NCBI GenBank assembly: GCA_021521415.1
Contig: JAIQDT010000061.1
Location: 3,844,001-3,908,000, forward strand
From: Bidens hawaiensis
Lineage: Eukaryota; Streptophyta; Magnoliopsida; Asterales; Asteraceae
Reading direction: 5' to 3'
DNA: 64,000 nucleotides
Shown: positions 22,703-34,464 of the stretch, piece by piece
Layout of the letters: the number at the start of each line of letters is the position of its first letter
How positions within the stretch are numbered: position 1 is the first letter of the stretch
Translations under genes and position numbers: made by a program
The notes under the pieces: generated by a model
Seen by the model: only the letters and a program-made list of their open reading frames with translations
Told to the model about the DNA's origin: nothing
Database searches by the model: none

Positions 22703-23356
22703 TCAATCATCAAAACGAAGCATCTTAAGGAATCCCACAAGCACATTGAACCTGGCTGTTCCGACCGGTTTAGTAAATAAGTCCGCCACGTTATTATCGG
22801 TGTGGGCTTGTTCACGGTGAATCAGTTTCCGGTCGTAACAGTCACGAATAAAATGGACTTTGATGTCAATGTGCTTGGTTTTGGAATGCTGAACAGGATT
22901 TTTAGCAATTGCAATAGCAGCACCATTATCACAAAAGATGGGAGTGTCAAGAAATTCCAAATCGTAATCCATCAATTGATGTTTCATCCAGATAACCTGT
23001 GAGCAGCATGCGTAAGCAGCCACATACTCAGCCTCGGCGGTAGAAGTAGACACCGCCTGTTGTTTCTTGCATTGCCACGAAATCAGGCGATCACCCAAGT
23101 ACTGACATCCCGCAGATGTGGATTTCCTCTCAATATCATCACCTCCATAATTGCTGTCAGCAAAAGCATATAAATCAAATTCTGAGTTTTTGGGATACCA
23201 AAGACCAAGCTTTGGTTGCCCTTTCAGATAATGAAAAATAAGTTTAACAGCAATTAAATAAGAGAGTTTAGGGTTAGCCTGGAAATGCGCGCGTTGACAA
23301 ACTGCAAACATGATGTCGGGACGACTAGCAGTGAGATACATAATCGATCCGATCAT
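22703..23356 (-). pseudogene. Sirevirus A RNase H
   Basis: C-terminal part of the copia polyprotein. It shows SRPDIMFAVC (RT connection), ADSNYGGDD, STAEAEYVAA, CDNGAAIAIAKNP, KHIDIKVHFIRD and DLFTKP, the order typical of copia RNase H. It is open for 217 codons to the natural stop, but is joined to RT only through a frameshift near 23360-23377. Confidence 0.88.
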
Positions 23357-23376
23357 TGATCGATAGTATGTTTGAT

Positions 23377-24213
23377 CTACGGTTTCCCTTCAGCATCAGA
23401 AGAAAGAAGTGGTCTTTCTGCCATGGGAGTCGCTGCCGATTTGGAATCTTGGAACTCGAACTTTGCTAGAATGTCTTCGACATATTTCCATTGATGCAGT
23501 GAAATCCCTGTTGCACTCTGACGAACCTGTAAACCCAAAAATGTCGTCATCTCTCCCAGTGAACTCATCTCAAACCTCTTCTTCATAATCCCCTCAAATT
23601 CAGTACATAGAGTGGTGCTGGTAGAACCGAAAATGATATCATCCACATAGATTTGAACAAGGATGAGGTCCTTTCCAACCGTCTTCAGAAACAGTCTCTG
23701 ATCAATGGTCCCACGCTTGTAACCATGTTCCAACAAGTGATCAGTTAGCGTAGCATACCACGCCCGAGGGGCTTGGTGAAGACCACAGAGAGCTTTGTCT
23801 AGCTTGTAGACGTGATCAGGATACTTAGAACTTCTGAAGCCTGGTGGCTGATCCAAATAGATTTCTTCCTTTACTTCCCCGTACAGAAAGACGGTTTTGA
23901 CATCCATTTGATAGACAGTAAATCTAATATAGGATGCATATGCCAAGAATATACAAATTGCCTCAAGTCGAGCTACGGGAGCGTAAACTTCTGTGTAGTC
24001 CAACCCTTCTACCTGAAGAAATCCATGAACTACAAGATGAGCCTTGTTTCTTACAATAACCCCAGTATCGTCTTGTTTGTTTATGAAAACCCATCTTGTG
24101 TCAAGCGACTTTTTCCCGCTAGGCAGTTCCACCAATTTCCAGACAGTTAGCTTGTCAAACTGATACAGCTCTTCATGCATTGCATCTACCCAGCTAGGTT
24201 CCTGAAATGCCAT
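23377..24213 (-). pseudogene. Sirevirus A reverse transcriptase
   Basis: Copies element RNA into DNA inside the particle. Motifs in order are WVDAMHEEL, WKLVELP, TRWVF, GLDYTEVYAPVARLEA, YQMDVKTVFLYGEV, QPPGF, CGLHQAPRAWY and the catalytic YVDDIIFGS, then EFEGIMKKRFEMSSLGEM. YVDD is intact. The frame differs from both the integrase part and the RNase H part, so two frameshifts break the polyprotein here. The combination of GLDYTEVYAPVARLEAI with a TR-rich linker is typical of the SIRE/Maximus lineage. Confidence 0.9.
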
Positions 24214-24266
24214 GTCAACTGATTTCGGTTCGATCTAAGAAATGAAACAGGAGTAGAGACAATTGT

Positions 24267-26168
24267 TTATGTTCCTGTTTGACTTCTTGTTGACACACCC
24301 GACTCAAAGGGACCAATGATATTTTCGATTGGATGATCCCGTTGAATTCTTGATGGAACGGAGTGATCTGGAACACTGTTGGTGGGCAGAAAATTTGTGA
24401 GTTCATCAAGGGAATCGATTAGAGGATTTCTCCAACCAGAAGCTGCTGTACTATGCTGATAAGAGGTACTAGCAATGTATTCGTTCGGAATAGCATCTGG
24501 AAAGAGAGTACTGCCGAAAACTTGTCTGATGAGACTCTCCCCCTCAACTGATGGAACATTTGCCGAAGGTGTTGAGGTTGAAGGCAAACCACTCTCAACC
24601 GGAAAACTTGGAGTTGATTCTGAGACAAGTGTCGGATCAGGATCTTGAGAACCCGAGGATGACGGTTGACTATTGTCGAACAATTCTGGCGGATCAATAC
24701 CCGCAACTGAGCCCTTTTGAAGAATATCAAACAACTCTTCATCTTCATCAGCAAATCCCACTATATCAGAAGATTCAGGATCGACGGCTAAAGGCACATT
24801 GAATGGCTTGAATAGTTTGTTGTAGTCAAACAACCATTCAGGTCCAACTCTAGCATCCGTCTCGTTTTCCTTAAGCCACCAAATATCGTACGATTCCACG
24901 ATTTGCTTTGTGGACTTGTTGTATACCCTGTAAGCAGTGTGACCAGCATAACCCACAAAATAACAGTCATCGGCCTTTGCTCCAAATTTTGGAGTCGAGT
25001 GAAGGTTCAACAGTTTGCATGGACATCCGAACGCACGAAAATGAGCAACAGTGGGTTTGTGTCCATAGACGATCTCATATGGAGTCTTCATCTGGCTTTT
25101 GTTGATCAGAACCCGATTCTGCACGTAGCATGCAGTGTTAACAGCTTTAGCACAGAAAAATAGTGGTAGTTTTGAGTCACACAGCATAGTTCCTGCTGCC
25201 TCGATAAGAGTTCGGTTTCTTCTCTCAGCAACTCCATTTTGTTGCGGTGTGCGAGCTAAACTGTATTGTCTGATCACACCCCTTTCAGCACATAAGTGAT
25301 TCAACACGGAGTTCTTGAACTCAGTTCCATTATCGCAACGAATACTCTTGAGCTTCAGATTCAACTGATTTTCTATTAGTACCACGAACCTCTTGATCAG
25401 CTCTGCAGTTTCACTCTTATTTGACAAGAAAAATACCCAAGTAAAATGTGAGTAATCATCAGTAATAACTAAACAACAAGAGCTACGTGAAAGACTCAGT
25501 ACGTGTACCGGACCAAACAGATCCATGTGAAGCAATTGAAACACAGATGAGACAGAATTAAACACTTTTGGCTTGTGAGGTTGGCGGTGATGTTTGCCCA
25601 AAGTGCAAGCAACACATTTTTCAATTTTTATAAAATCTTTGATTGGCAAACCTCGGACAATGTTGTTTTTAGAAAGACGGTTCAAGTTTTTGACATTTGC
25701 ATGTCCAAGACAACGATGCCACAACATGACATTATGTTCCGATACTTTTAAAAATAGACATGTAATTTCTTCAGGAACATTTCTGTTCATGTCGATCACG
25801 TAAGCATTATCTTTTCTGTGTGATCGAACAAGAACCCAGTCCTCTAGTATAATTATACCAGGTTTTAAAATCAAGCACTCTTTGTTCGTGAAATGAGTTG
25901 AAAAGCCTTTATCACAGATTTGCGAAACACTGAGCAGACTGTGTTTTAGTTCAGGAACAAAGTTTACGTTTTCGAATCTCAATACTCCATTACATACCGT
26001 ACCCTTCTGCGTGATTTTACCTTTCTCCCCTCCCGCAAAGGAAACATAGCCTCCATTAAAGATCTGAATGTCGTTCAGTTGAGATATGTCTCCTGTCATG
26101 TGCCTGGAACAGCCACTATCAACAAACCACGGTCTGATGATATTCCTCCATAGCCGTTCCTGCAACAT
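24267..26168 (-). CDS. Sirevirus A protease-integrase segment (open, 633 codons)
   Basis: Long open part of the copia polyprotein. Protease has the active site VDSGCSRHMTG near its start. The GAG-pre-integrase HHCC module follows (LWHRCLGH, then CVACTLGKHH), then the integrase core with its acidic residues in LLHMDLFGPV, IRCDNGTEF and NGVAERRNRTLIEAA. After the core come AFGCPC, GAKADDCYFVGY and a long acidic/Ser/Pro linker leading to STRSQTG before RT. All key residues are present. The first codon shown is not a true start: the segment is internal to a gag-pol polyprotein and is cut by a frameshift from gag on one side and from RT on the other. Confidence 0.88.
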   Translation of the reverse strand: MLQERLWRNIIRPWFVDSGCSRHMTGDISQLNDIQIFNGGYVSFAGGEKGKITQKGTVCNGVLRFENVNFVPELKHSLLSVSQICDKGFSTHFTNKECLILKPGIIILEDWVLVRSHRKDNAYVIDMNRNVPEEITCLFLKVSEHNVMLWHRCLGHANVKNLNRLSKNNIVRGLPIKDFIKIEKCVACTLGKHHRQPHKPKVFNSVSSVFQLLHMDLFGPVHVLSLSRSSCCLVITDDYSHFTWVFFLSNKSETAELIKRFVVLIENQLNLKLKSIRCDNGTEFKNSVLNHLCAERGVIRQYSLARTPQQNGVAERRNRTLIEAAGTMLCDSKLPLFFCAKAVNTACYVQNRVLINKSQMKTPYEIVYGHKPTVAHFRAFGCPCKLLNLHSTPKFGAKADDCYFVGYAGHTAYRVYNKSTKQIVESYDIWWLKENETDARVGPEWLFDYNKLFKPFNVPLAVDPESSDIVGFADEDEELFDILQKGSVAGIDPPELFDNSQPSSSGSQDPDPTLVSESTPSFPVESGLPSTSTPSANVPSVEGESLIRQVFGSTLFPDAIPNEYIASTSYQHSTAASGWRNPLIDSLDELTNFLPTNSVPDHSVPSRIQRDHPIENIIGPFESGVSTRSQTGT

Positions 26169-26176
26169 GTGCGAGA

Positions 26177-27415
26177 TCAGCTAGATTTTGGTACCCAGTC
26201 CATAGTCATTCTGGGCACACCAAGTTTATCAATTTTATATATGGGTAACCAAGACATGTCTTCCCGATTATCCAGAATTGTACGTGAGGAGTTCTGAGGT
26301 TTAGAAACCGGAGACTTAGGTAACCATTTGTATTTCGGTTTTAAAATTTTGTGGCTCACACAAATGATTTGCTTTGTCTCAGGTTTATGATCGGAAGACC
26401 GTGAAAAATTTGATTTGTTTTTTAATTTCGATCCCAAAACGTGTGAAGGTCTCGAAACGAAACTCGGTTTTCCGACGTGTTTTCGAGACATGGCAGGAGT
26501 TGCTTGTCTAACTTTGGCACGATCGGCCTTGTCTCAAATCCAATTTCCATCAGAAGGACTTGCCTTGAAATACTTTGATTTATTTGAATGTGATTTGTTG
26601 AAAGTATTCTGAGGCATGCTCCTCTGACGGTGTCCATAATATGGGACATACGGACGATGCAGGCAGTTTCTAGCAATGTGACCAGGAATGCCACAGTTGG
26701 AGCAAGTTTGTCGCTTCACATGTAAATCTGGGTGGCCAATTCCTGGTCTCGATCTACTTTGCAAATTTTGCTGTCTCGCATCGACCTTAGTGGTTGATTT
26801 ACTTGCACTTTTCATGCCTGTGTTTAGTTATTTAACAGGTTTTGTTGGTGTGTATCTACTAGCATTTTCCTGTTTAACATCAGTATTTAAAGATACATCA
26901 CACTTATTAATAATACTAGAACATTCAACCACACAATTGTTTATGCTCTTAAAAACAGAGCCCACACAAGCATTAGTCTTAATAGAAGATAAATCACACA
27001 ATTCAAAACAAGCATTATTAAAATTGTCTTTATTAGGCAAAACAAGTAAATCTTCCTCATCGTCCACCCAATCCTCAATGATTACTTCATCTGCACGCGA
27101 AGTAGAAACATTAGTATCATTCACTTTCACAACTGATTGAGCTAGTTTGACAAACCTGAGTATTATCTTTTCATTAATTTCAGGTTTGTCATATTTCAAA
27201 GATTTCTCTTTATCTTCCTCAATAACAAAAGGAGATGGAGTATAATTATCATTGTATGGAGGTGGAACCTCATTATACCCAATATCTTCACCCTTCTTTT
27301 CTTTCCATCTTAATTGCTTTTCAATCATTGACTCAACGACCGCACTAGAAACATCAAACTTTTTAAAATTGAACTCAGCGTTTTCAAATTTATTCGTTAA
27401 TTTAGCATTTTCCAA
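26177..27415 (-). pseudogene. Sirevirus A gag-pol linker with second zinc knuckle
   Basis: Region between Gag and protease. It includes an acidic stretch (VIIEDWVDDEEDL), the PPPYNDNY motif shared with F (and in part with B), and a second CCHC knuckle (CSNCGIPGHIARNC, about 26690-26735), followed by a basic Ser/Lys-rich stretch and the sequence leading to the protease (MDWVPKSS). It lies in several frames with stops near 26828 and 26534. Two separated knuckles are also seen in F and B, so this is a feature of the group. 27416-27717 continues it as a coiled-coil-like region with frameshifts and no clear motif. Confidence 0.75.
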
Positions 27416-27717
27416 AATAGATGCTTCAAGTTTGGCGATTAGATCAGCAATTTTCTTATTGGCATCTAAGATGTGACGACACTTGACACTGAAATCACTT
27501 TGCAGTTTTCAAAAGTCTTTGTTTGATGCTTCTAGTTTTTCTGTAAGACCCTTCTCAAGTTTCTTAAGTGTATAGTTTTGTGTTTTATATTTTCCATTTC
27601 CCTAACAAGATTACTATTATGCACACGAAATAGCTCTACCTTTCTAATGCATGCTTGAGAACGTAAATTAGAGTTTACCTCAGATGAACCATCAGGAGTA
27701 GAAGCCATGAAAGCAAA

Positions 27718-29223
27718 CTAGAGACTCTTCACCTGATCTTCAGTCTCATTTCCTTCTTCAACATCATCAACTTGAGCGAGGTTTGCAGTCTGACCCAGAA
27801 TAGTGAGTGCCTCCATCTGATCAGCCCAATCAAACTGTTGTGAAACTAATCCTTGCTTGTTTCTTCCAGCAACAGCATTATCTCCCCTTGCACCATTCAC
27901 AGGAACCAGAGCCCTTTCAGTATTTCCCTCCTTTGCTGGATTTGTGCATTCTCTAGCAAAGTGTCCTGGTTGATGACAGTTGTAGCACCTGAGGTTCTTC
28001 TTGTTGAAACCCACCTTTTTGTTTGCAAGTAAGTTCCACTCGTTCCTGCTAGTCCTTTTGGTGAACTTCTTCGCTCTGAATACAGCCATTGCAATTTGCC
28101 AGGAGATATCCATCTCTTCCACGTCATCAGGATGGATCTGATCCAGTTTAGTAGAACCGACTGGTTGAATAAGGTCTTCAGCAAGAAAAGCATTATAGCA
28201 GTTCATGAAGCCTGCCATGAGAGCAATATTCTCTTGAGTTTCTTTTGAGATGGCAGGTCCTTGGGCAGGAGACTTACTGGAAGAAGCAACACTAGGTTGG
28301 GGTTGAGACTGTGGAAAGAATATGGAAGCAGGCGGCTGTGGCTGAGGTGTAGGTGGAGTGAATTGGCTTTGAGTTGATCTGAACATGGAAAAACTTCCAT
28401 TTGGCTACTGCGGCTGCGTGTACACACCCTGAGAGGACTTGAACATGGAGAAGTTGTCTTGTGATATAAGTGTGTTGTTTGATGACGCGACGTATCCATC
28501 AGTATTATACGAATTTGCATGGTTGATTGCTCGCTGTTTGTCATCCATATCACATGACTTGATGAAAGCGATCACCTCAGATGGGGTTCGTCTAGAAAGA
28601 TCCTTTGTCTTCTTGATAACAGCAACGTTCATATCCCATCCTTGTGGCAGAGAGTTGATCAACTTGTTGTTGGTTTCAATGAGAGTTAAGTGTATGTTGG
28701 CTGATCTCATCTTGGTTACAAGTGTGACGAATCTTTGCAGCTGACTTTCCAAGGACTCACTCATAACATGATTGAACATATTAAACTTTTGGCGTAGCAA
28801 GTCATGACGACTGCGCTTCATGTCTCCGTTTCCCTCATAGACCTCTATCAGCGCCTGCCATAAGGCCTTTGTTTATTGCAACTCGCGAAATCCTTGAGCA
28901 ATCTCAGGTGACAGGGCCATAGTAAGAGTGGCAAGTGCCCTCTCATCTTCTTCTACCTTGTCATAGTCAGCATCAACATACAATTCGATAGGTTTGACAA
29001 CAATCTCTCCTTTGGCTGTCTCCTATGTGATCGGTTGAGGACCTCTAACTATGCTCCTCAATACCTTAGCATCTTTCATCTTGACATACTTTTCGAACCT
29101 GAATTTCCATTCATAGAAGCCTTTGTGCTTCAACAGACGGGGCACACGGGTAGCAGTACCCATAATGGAGTCTAGCTCCTGGTGAAATGCTGAGTTAATG
29201 GATTCGTTGATGGATTGATCCAT
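27718..29223 (-). pseudogene. gag: Sirevirus A gag, one frame with three stops
   Basis: Forms the particle and packages element RNA. It reads in a single frame from MDQSINESIN at 29223, with stops TAG at 29023-29025, TAA at 28873-28875 and TAG at 28405-28407. Family motifs are VPRLLKHKGFYEWKFRFEKY, ALSPEIA, RSRHDLLRQKFNMFNH, AVIKKTKD, QIHPDDVEEMDISWQIAMAVFRAKKFTKRT, and one CCHC knuckle CYNCHQPGHFAREC near 27955-28000. No frameshift occurs before the last stop at 27718, so this copy decayed mainly by substitutions. Closely related to gag of F at 62028-63404. Confidence 0.87.
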
Positions 29224-29827
29224 AATGATTATAAACCCAGAACAAACCCAAAGTCTTTAAACAGCCCAATCCAAACAGGCCTAGATGAACAGTAGGCCCA
29301 AAAGAGAACCCAAGTGTAAACAGAGAACACAAAGACTGACCCGAGAACCAGATACTTGACCTGAGAACCAAATACTTGACCCGAGAACCCAATTGATGGT
29401 CCAAGAACTAACCCGTCTATCCGAGAACCCAATTAGTTACCCGAGAACCCGAATAATGACCCGAGAACTGCTGAGTCAACCAAAGAACTTGTGAACCAGT
29501 AAACTATCCCGAGAACCCTCAATCTTGGCCGAGAACTCACTTTACCCACCGAGAACGTTCAAAATTGGCCGAAAACGATCAACGTCTTCCCGAGAACCAC
29601 TTTTGAAATGTTTTTAGATAAGGAAACAACCTCAAATCCCTAAAAATCAGGGATTTGAATTCCAGTTTTGATTTTGGTTGATCTTGTGTTCAAAATAGTC
29701 AAAAGAATTCCGATGAACACAACTTCAACAACCACCACACTTGTAATTCCAGAAAAAACACCAAAACATCACAAAGAACCCAGTAATTGAATCTTGATAT
29801 CACAACCGAGCCTAGAATAGGTCTATA
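29224..29827 (-). repeat. Gag leader of A with CCGAGAAC array
   Basis: Between primer site and gag ATG. About ten exact CCGAGAAC copies and several one-base variants lie at 29340-29600 (my count), all in the same orientation, spaced about 20-35 bp apart. The rest (29610-29827) shows nothing recognisable. Apparent frames across the array are translations of the repeat. Confidence 0.8.
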
Positions 29828-29840
29828 GGTTCTGATACCA
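29828..29840 (-). other. Primer binding site of Sirevirus A
   Basis: In element sense TGGTATCAGAACC, 2 nt inside the 5' LTR; one change from the tRNA-iMet match of other elements here. Confidence 0.88.
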
Positions 29841-29842
29841 AT

Positions 29843-30198
29843 TGTAAGTCCCGTATTGGAAGATCTTGCAATGTGTTGCCAAATACATGATGAAATGCGG
29901 AAAATAACAATGTGTTGATTCAATACGTGAATGATAATAGCAATAAGAACACACAAGAAAGCCTTCAAAACACATTATTATATAATAGTCGGGTGCTTAA
30001 GCCCTTAAGAGTTACGCAATGTCACCGCTTCAATACTAACAAATGACCAACCATTTACAAGGTGAAATGCATGGTATTTATAGACATATACCATACCTAA
30101 GCCCAACACAATCACAAGCCCACCAAAACCCTTTTTGGTTTACAAAAGAAAGCCCAACAACATATATAAAAGCATAAAACATTTATTGTAGTCCAACA
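29843..30198 (-). repeat. Sirevirus A 5' LTR, complete (356 bp)
   Basis: Starts TGTTGGACTAC and ends GACTTACA in element sense, followed on the outer side by the GAGCC duplication (30199-30203). Unlike B, C and E, this LTR lacks the family motif. Confidence 0.9.
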
Positions 30199-30203
30199 GA
30201 GCC
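30199..30203. repeat. Target-site duplication GAGCC, right
   Basis: Exact copy of 17726-17730, directly outside the Sirevirus A 5' LTR. Confidence 0.9.
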
Positions 30204-30247
30204 TGTCTGTTACAAGTGTGGAAAGACTGGTCATATGGCAAGAGAAT
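30204..30247 (+). pseudogene. Gypsy gag copy 3, continuation
   Basis: Second zinc knuckle region (CYKCGKTGHMARE) matching 13890-13933 in copy 2. Cut at 30247 by the next LTR. Only 44 bp. Confidence 0.85.
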
Positions 30248-32192
30248 TGTCACACCCCAACCTAAGGAGGAAATGTCGGGGTGTGATCCGATTGCTCACA
30301 GCTCGAAGATACTATCATAAATAAAATGCGACAATAGCTAATTAATTATTTTAATTCAAATATACACACAATAATTACAACAAAACAATTCAATTAAATA
30401 AATACAATCAATTAAATTTAAGTTTGTCGTCAATATAACCTATGGTCTTGACTACATATCCATACTTCAATCTAAGCAATCTGCATATGCGTAGAAAATG
30501 GAGTTTGTCAACAACACATGTTGAGTGAGACGATCACCAATTTTGAAACATTAAATAATAGCATATATATATATAGTTGATAAATGATATGCGCAAACCA
30601 ACCATGTGATAATAATCAATCGAATTATAACAAACATGCATATAACCAAATCATGTGTGCCAATGAAATCGTTGCCACGCGAATTGGGCATTGATTACAA
30701 CGACTAAGGTTGTCGTTTTACCTTTGCCATGCGAATCGAGCTCCGGTTAATAAGACGGTCGTATGATCTTACTAATGAGAACCCTAAACAAAATGGGATA
30801 TGTTGGACCTCTCCAAAATGTTATCAAGTAAACAATTAAACATGTAGCAATTAGCAAATAGCATTCAACTGATATTCACACAATAATTATGTTTGCGATT
30901 TTGAGTATATATATATAGAATAGAAAATATGAGTAAGTACGCATATGTCCCCAAAACATTACAAAAAAGTGTATAAAAAGGGGAATGATCAAACTCACCT
31001 TAGACGGAAGGCAAGTGATTAATAAATTCAACAAACGAACTAATGATTTAAGCGAGTCGTCCAATACACGTCCAACGAGATTAATTATCAGAATCTGAAA
31101 CTTTGTGATATGAAACTATAAATAAAAACGAACTTAATGCAGCCGGAATCAATCCAAACGAATGAGTAGAACTCTAGTTATGTTGATTTTAATGTTTAAA
31201 CGAGTCGAGTCTGACCAGAATCTGAACTTCGATACGGGAGTCGGGTTTTGGTTAGAACCCTTAAAATTTAATTACGAGAAGAAAAGTCTTCTGGACCGAA
31301 CATTGAATCCGACCAGAAGTATGAGAAAACGAGAAGTCAAAGTTGTTGACTGTTTTACCCTTTATCGGGTTTTAAAGCAATTGACCAGTCAATACCCTTC
31401 AATCTCAAAAATTGATTGAAGGTTATTGACTAGGGAATATTTATGAACAAATTTACAGTTTACAACTTACCCAGAAAGTGAAAGGATCAAGAGATATAAC
31501 GAGTCAAAGATCAACGTATAAGCAAAGTCAAACGTTAAGGCTTGTGTCTTTAACGAATATGCAAAAACCGAAGGGTTTGAGAATGAGCAGAGGTAGGTGA
31601 CAGCTGGAGGAGATGTAGTAGGGTTAGGTTAAGGTTTACAGTAGGGAATTATGATGTGTTTATATAAGAATAGTTAAAACGAACCAAATATGGGCTTTTT
31701 GGCCCGTTTAAGCAAGTATATGCGATTTAAGGAAAGAATCTTTGATTTATTCACAAACATCTTATCTTGGACAAGGAAAAACGAATTGGAAATGGTATTT
31801 TAGTTGTATGATGTTTACTTGGACCTTAATTCACTCTAACATGCCTAAAATAAACGATTTTATACCTTAAACGAACTAGAAAAAGAACTAAGGCTTAAAC
31901 GATCTATGCAGGTACCCCGTCGCGCCGCGCGGCCACCTAGGGAGGTCTCTTCGTGCAGCGCCCTGGGCCACAATGGGGAAAGTTTCATTTTTTTGCATTT
32001 TTAGTCCTTGTAGTTTGATATTTGGTCCGTTATTGAACTTTTTATGTTTTAAGTAAGGATTTAGACATTATATAAAGTATGAGGGGTATAAATTGAACAT
32101 TAGAAACTTAAATATATTATTTTTGTTTAATAATGAAAAACTAAATTATTCCCGATCGGTTTAAAGGTAAACGAAAAATCCGAGATGTTACA
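30248..32192 (-). repeat. LTR of a second Tekay-like gypsy element
   Basis: Runs from TGTCACACCCC at 30248 to GATGTTACA at 32192 on the plus strand; in element sense TGTAACATC...GGGGTGTGACA. It is placed as a 3' LTR because a polypurine tract lies just beyond 32192. It is distinct from the Tekay-1 LTR, with only the terminal GGGGTGTGACA shared. It includes a GC-rich stretch near 31915-31975. No coding sequence; the 85-codon frame at 31162 has no family motif. Confidence 0.8.
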
Positions 32193-32731
32193 GTCTCCCC
32201 TACTTTAGGGAATTTCTTCCCGAAATTAAGGAAAACCAAAACATCTTCGTTTTGAAAACAAATTAAAATTTTTATGGAAAATATCATAACGTAGAACTTC
32301 TTAATAACCGAAGCAACACTTTAAATGGCAATTCGATAAGGGCACTTATATATAGGATGTACCAGCGGCGTATCCACCCTGTCCTTATCATCTCATCATT
32401 CGTACCATTACCAAGTTACCTTAGGTTCTAAATCATGACACATAATTGTACGTATTATGATTTCCATGCGAGGACTCAGATGATTATGTTCGCGACCATA
32501 ATTACTCTTATCGTCGGATGATCCGCATAATTCATTTCATCATGTAGGTTATAAAACATTTAAAATCATCACTTTGTAAGAAACAAACGTTTTGAAATAA
32601 AATTTTTAAGAGAAAACAATTGTCTTGATAATTTTAAATATAATTTCAAATGATAATTAATAAATGTTCTAGTTGAATTAATAAAACAGTGAGATTTCGA
32701 AAACCTCTTTTGCTTTTAAAAGTAAAATTTT
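32193..32731 (-). other. 3' internal remnant of the second Tekay-like element
   Basis: Begins, in plus coordinates, with the polypurine tract and the conserved block read in element sense as AATTTCGGGAAGAAATTCCC then AGTAGGGGAGAC. The remaining 500 bp is AT-rich with no coding signal. It is interrupted by element C at 32732, and the rest of the element is not in the window. Confidence 0.65.
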
Positions 32732-33223
32732 TGTAAGTCCCCCCGGGGCGTCGCCGATCGATACGAGATCCGCACGATGTCTAGGAGTGCGGAATCCTCC
32801 TAGACTAGTTTATTGGAGTAGAGACGAAGAACACGATTACACATAAAACACATACACGAACAAACACACGAATGGGATAAACACATCTGCAGATCTTTTA
32901 TAAAATAATCCAAACACTTACATACCAAACATGAAAACAAATGACGGCCGACCCGAGGTGAGCTCTACCTCGGGTCATCCCACACGACTCTCACTCTTGG
33001 TTTCTCTCTAGACAAATACACTGATCACTAAACTCACTCAACTTTTTGGATTTTCAACCTAAACAAGACACAGCCGATATATAAAATCACAACTTCACGG
33101 GCTTGGGCTTGGGCCAGTAGGCGAAGTTGTTACAACTTCGCCTATGGCGAAGTTGCTCTAACTTCGTACTTCCACAACGCTGAACAGAATTGCATAGCGA
33201 CGGTCACAAAACATGCACCAACA
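32732..33223 (-). repeat. Element C 3' LTR (492 bp)
   Basis: TGTAAGTCCCCCC at the low-coordinate end and ATGCACCAACA at 33223. Contains a GGCGAAGTT inverted pair near 33118-33160. Confidence 0.85.
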
Positions 33224-34450
33224 GACTCCCCTTTGACCGTTGCTCTCAATTCTAACAAACACAAAAGATCATCTGTTACAAAACATGCACCAACAGACTC
33301 CCTCTTAACTGATGATCTTCTGTTTTTTCTTCAACCAGCCGTGTCTGAAACTGTCTTGTAGCTTCACAAATCTACCAATCACCCAGCGTCTTCATATCAG
33401 ATCTCCCCTTCAGTGTAAGCTTCTCCGACTAAATAGATTGAGGTCTTTGAAATGCATGCATCCCCGTGCCTAATTGATCATCTCAACCAATCACGTGAAG
33501 TCCTTCTAACTTCACCAACACGTGAAGTTCATCTAACTTCACTAACACGTGAAGTTGGGCTCTCTCCACAACTTCACCAACACGTCGGCATACGATAAGG
33601 TTTAATCTTCAACTACTCAACATCAAGTGATCAATTTCATCACAAAACCACCTTGACAGAATCTAACACACATGACCATTAATTAATCCGAAGCATCTTC
33701 AATCACCAGGGATAACAATCAAGAACATAAATACGTTAATTCCCGATTAAATCCAACTTGTTTCAGAATTTTCACTCTAATAAATAAGCATCATGTTTCA
33801 GGATCCAATTCTCGAACGCCTTGAAAATAACATAAATAATATGCTCTGACCGCAATCCAGTAATGACAAAAACCTTCAGTTCAATTTGACTTTCTTCAGT
33901 TGGTCAACCTTGAACAACAACTATTCATTGCCCACAAACACCCAAATATGTGTCAATATCCAGTTTCAATCAATATCCCATTCACAAACTCAACTCCATA
34001 TCCAGAGTTGACACGTATTTGTTCACACGTAAGACCCAGAGATAACAAGTTTCACTCGTTGACGGAACAACATCTTCGGTCTCACAATAATCGTGTACAC
34101 CTGGCCATACAGACGAAAACTCCAAACACTTTTTTTTTTTTTAAATTCGCCTAAAGTCAACTTCGCCTAAAAGTCAACTTCGCCCCTCCTTAACTTCGCC
34201 TGTTCATAACATCGCCTGTCCATAACTTCACCTGTCCATAACTTCGCCTGAGATAAGCAAACTTGTGAGGGTGGCGAAGTTGTGAATAACTTCGCTTAAC
34301 CTTATATCTTCGCCTAAACCCTAAAATTTAAGCGACAACTTCGCCTGAACCCCATATCTTCGCCTGCGGCGGCTGTTCGGCCAGAAACGCATCAGAAACG
34401 TGCCAGAAACACCAAAACGCAGATCTCGAACCATAGCATAAGAGCCTAAG
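33224..34450 (-). other. Element C internal region, non-coding
   Basis: Next to the 3' LTR is a polypurine tract. The LTR terminus plus tract (ACATGCACCAACAGACTCCC) is repeated at about 33283-33303, giving a second possible tract. Motif clusters occur at 33485-33580 (GTGAAGTT/AACTTCAC forms) and 34145-34375 (AACTTCGCC forms). The middle, 33600-34135, shows nothing recognisable. Confidence 0.65.
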
Positions 34451-34462
34451 GCTCTGATACCA
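34451..34462 (-). other. Primer binding site of element C
   Basis: In element sense TGGTATCAGAGC, 2 nt from the LTR at 34465. Confidence 0.88.
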
Positions 34463-34464
34463 CT

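Larger units (their letters stand above)
17731..30198 (-). mobile_element. Sirevirus A (Ty1/copia), near full length with third ORF
   Basis: A 12.5-kb copia element on the minus strand: 5' LTR 29843-30198, primer site, motif-rich leader, gag, pol (protease, integrase, RT, RNase H), a long non-coding spacer, a third ORF, and a 3'-end-truncated LTR. The lineage rests on RT and integrase motifs, the copia domain order (integrase before RT), large size and the ORF after pol. The LTRs differ at about 14 of 263 compared positions (my hand count), so it is not recent. Gag and pol hold several stops and frameshifts. The 5-bp target duplication is intact. Confidence 0.92.

Noticed and set aside
31162..31419. 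85-codon frame inside the Tekay-like LTR
   Set aside because: No family motif, unremarkable length for this composition, and located inside an LTR.
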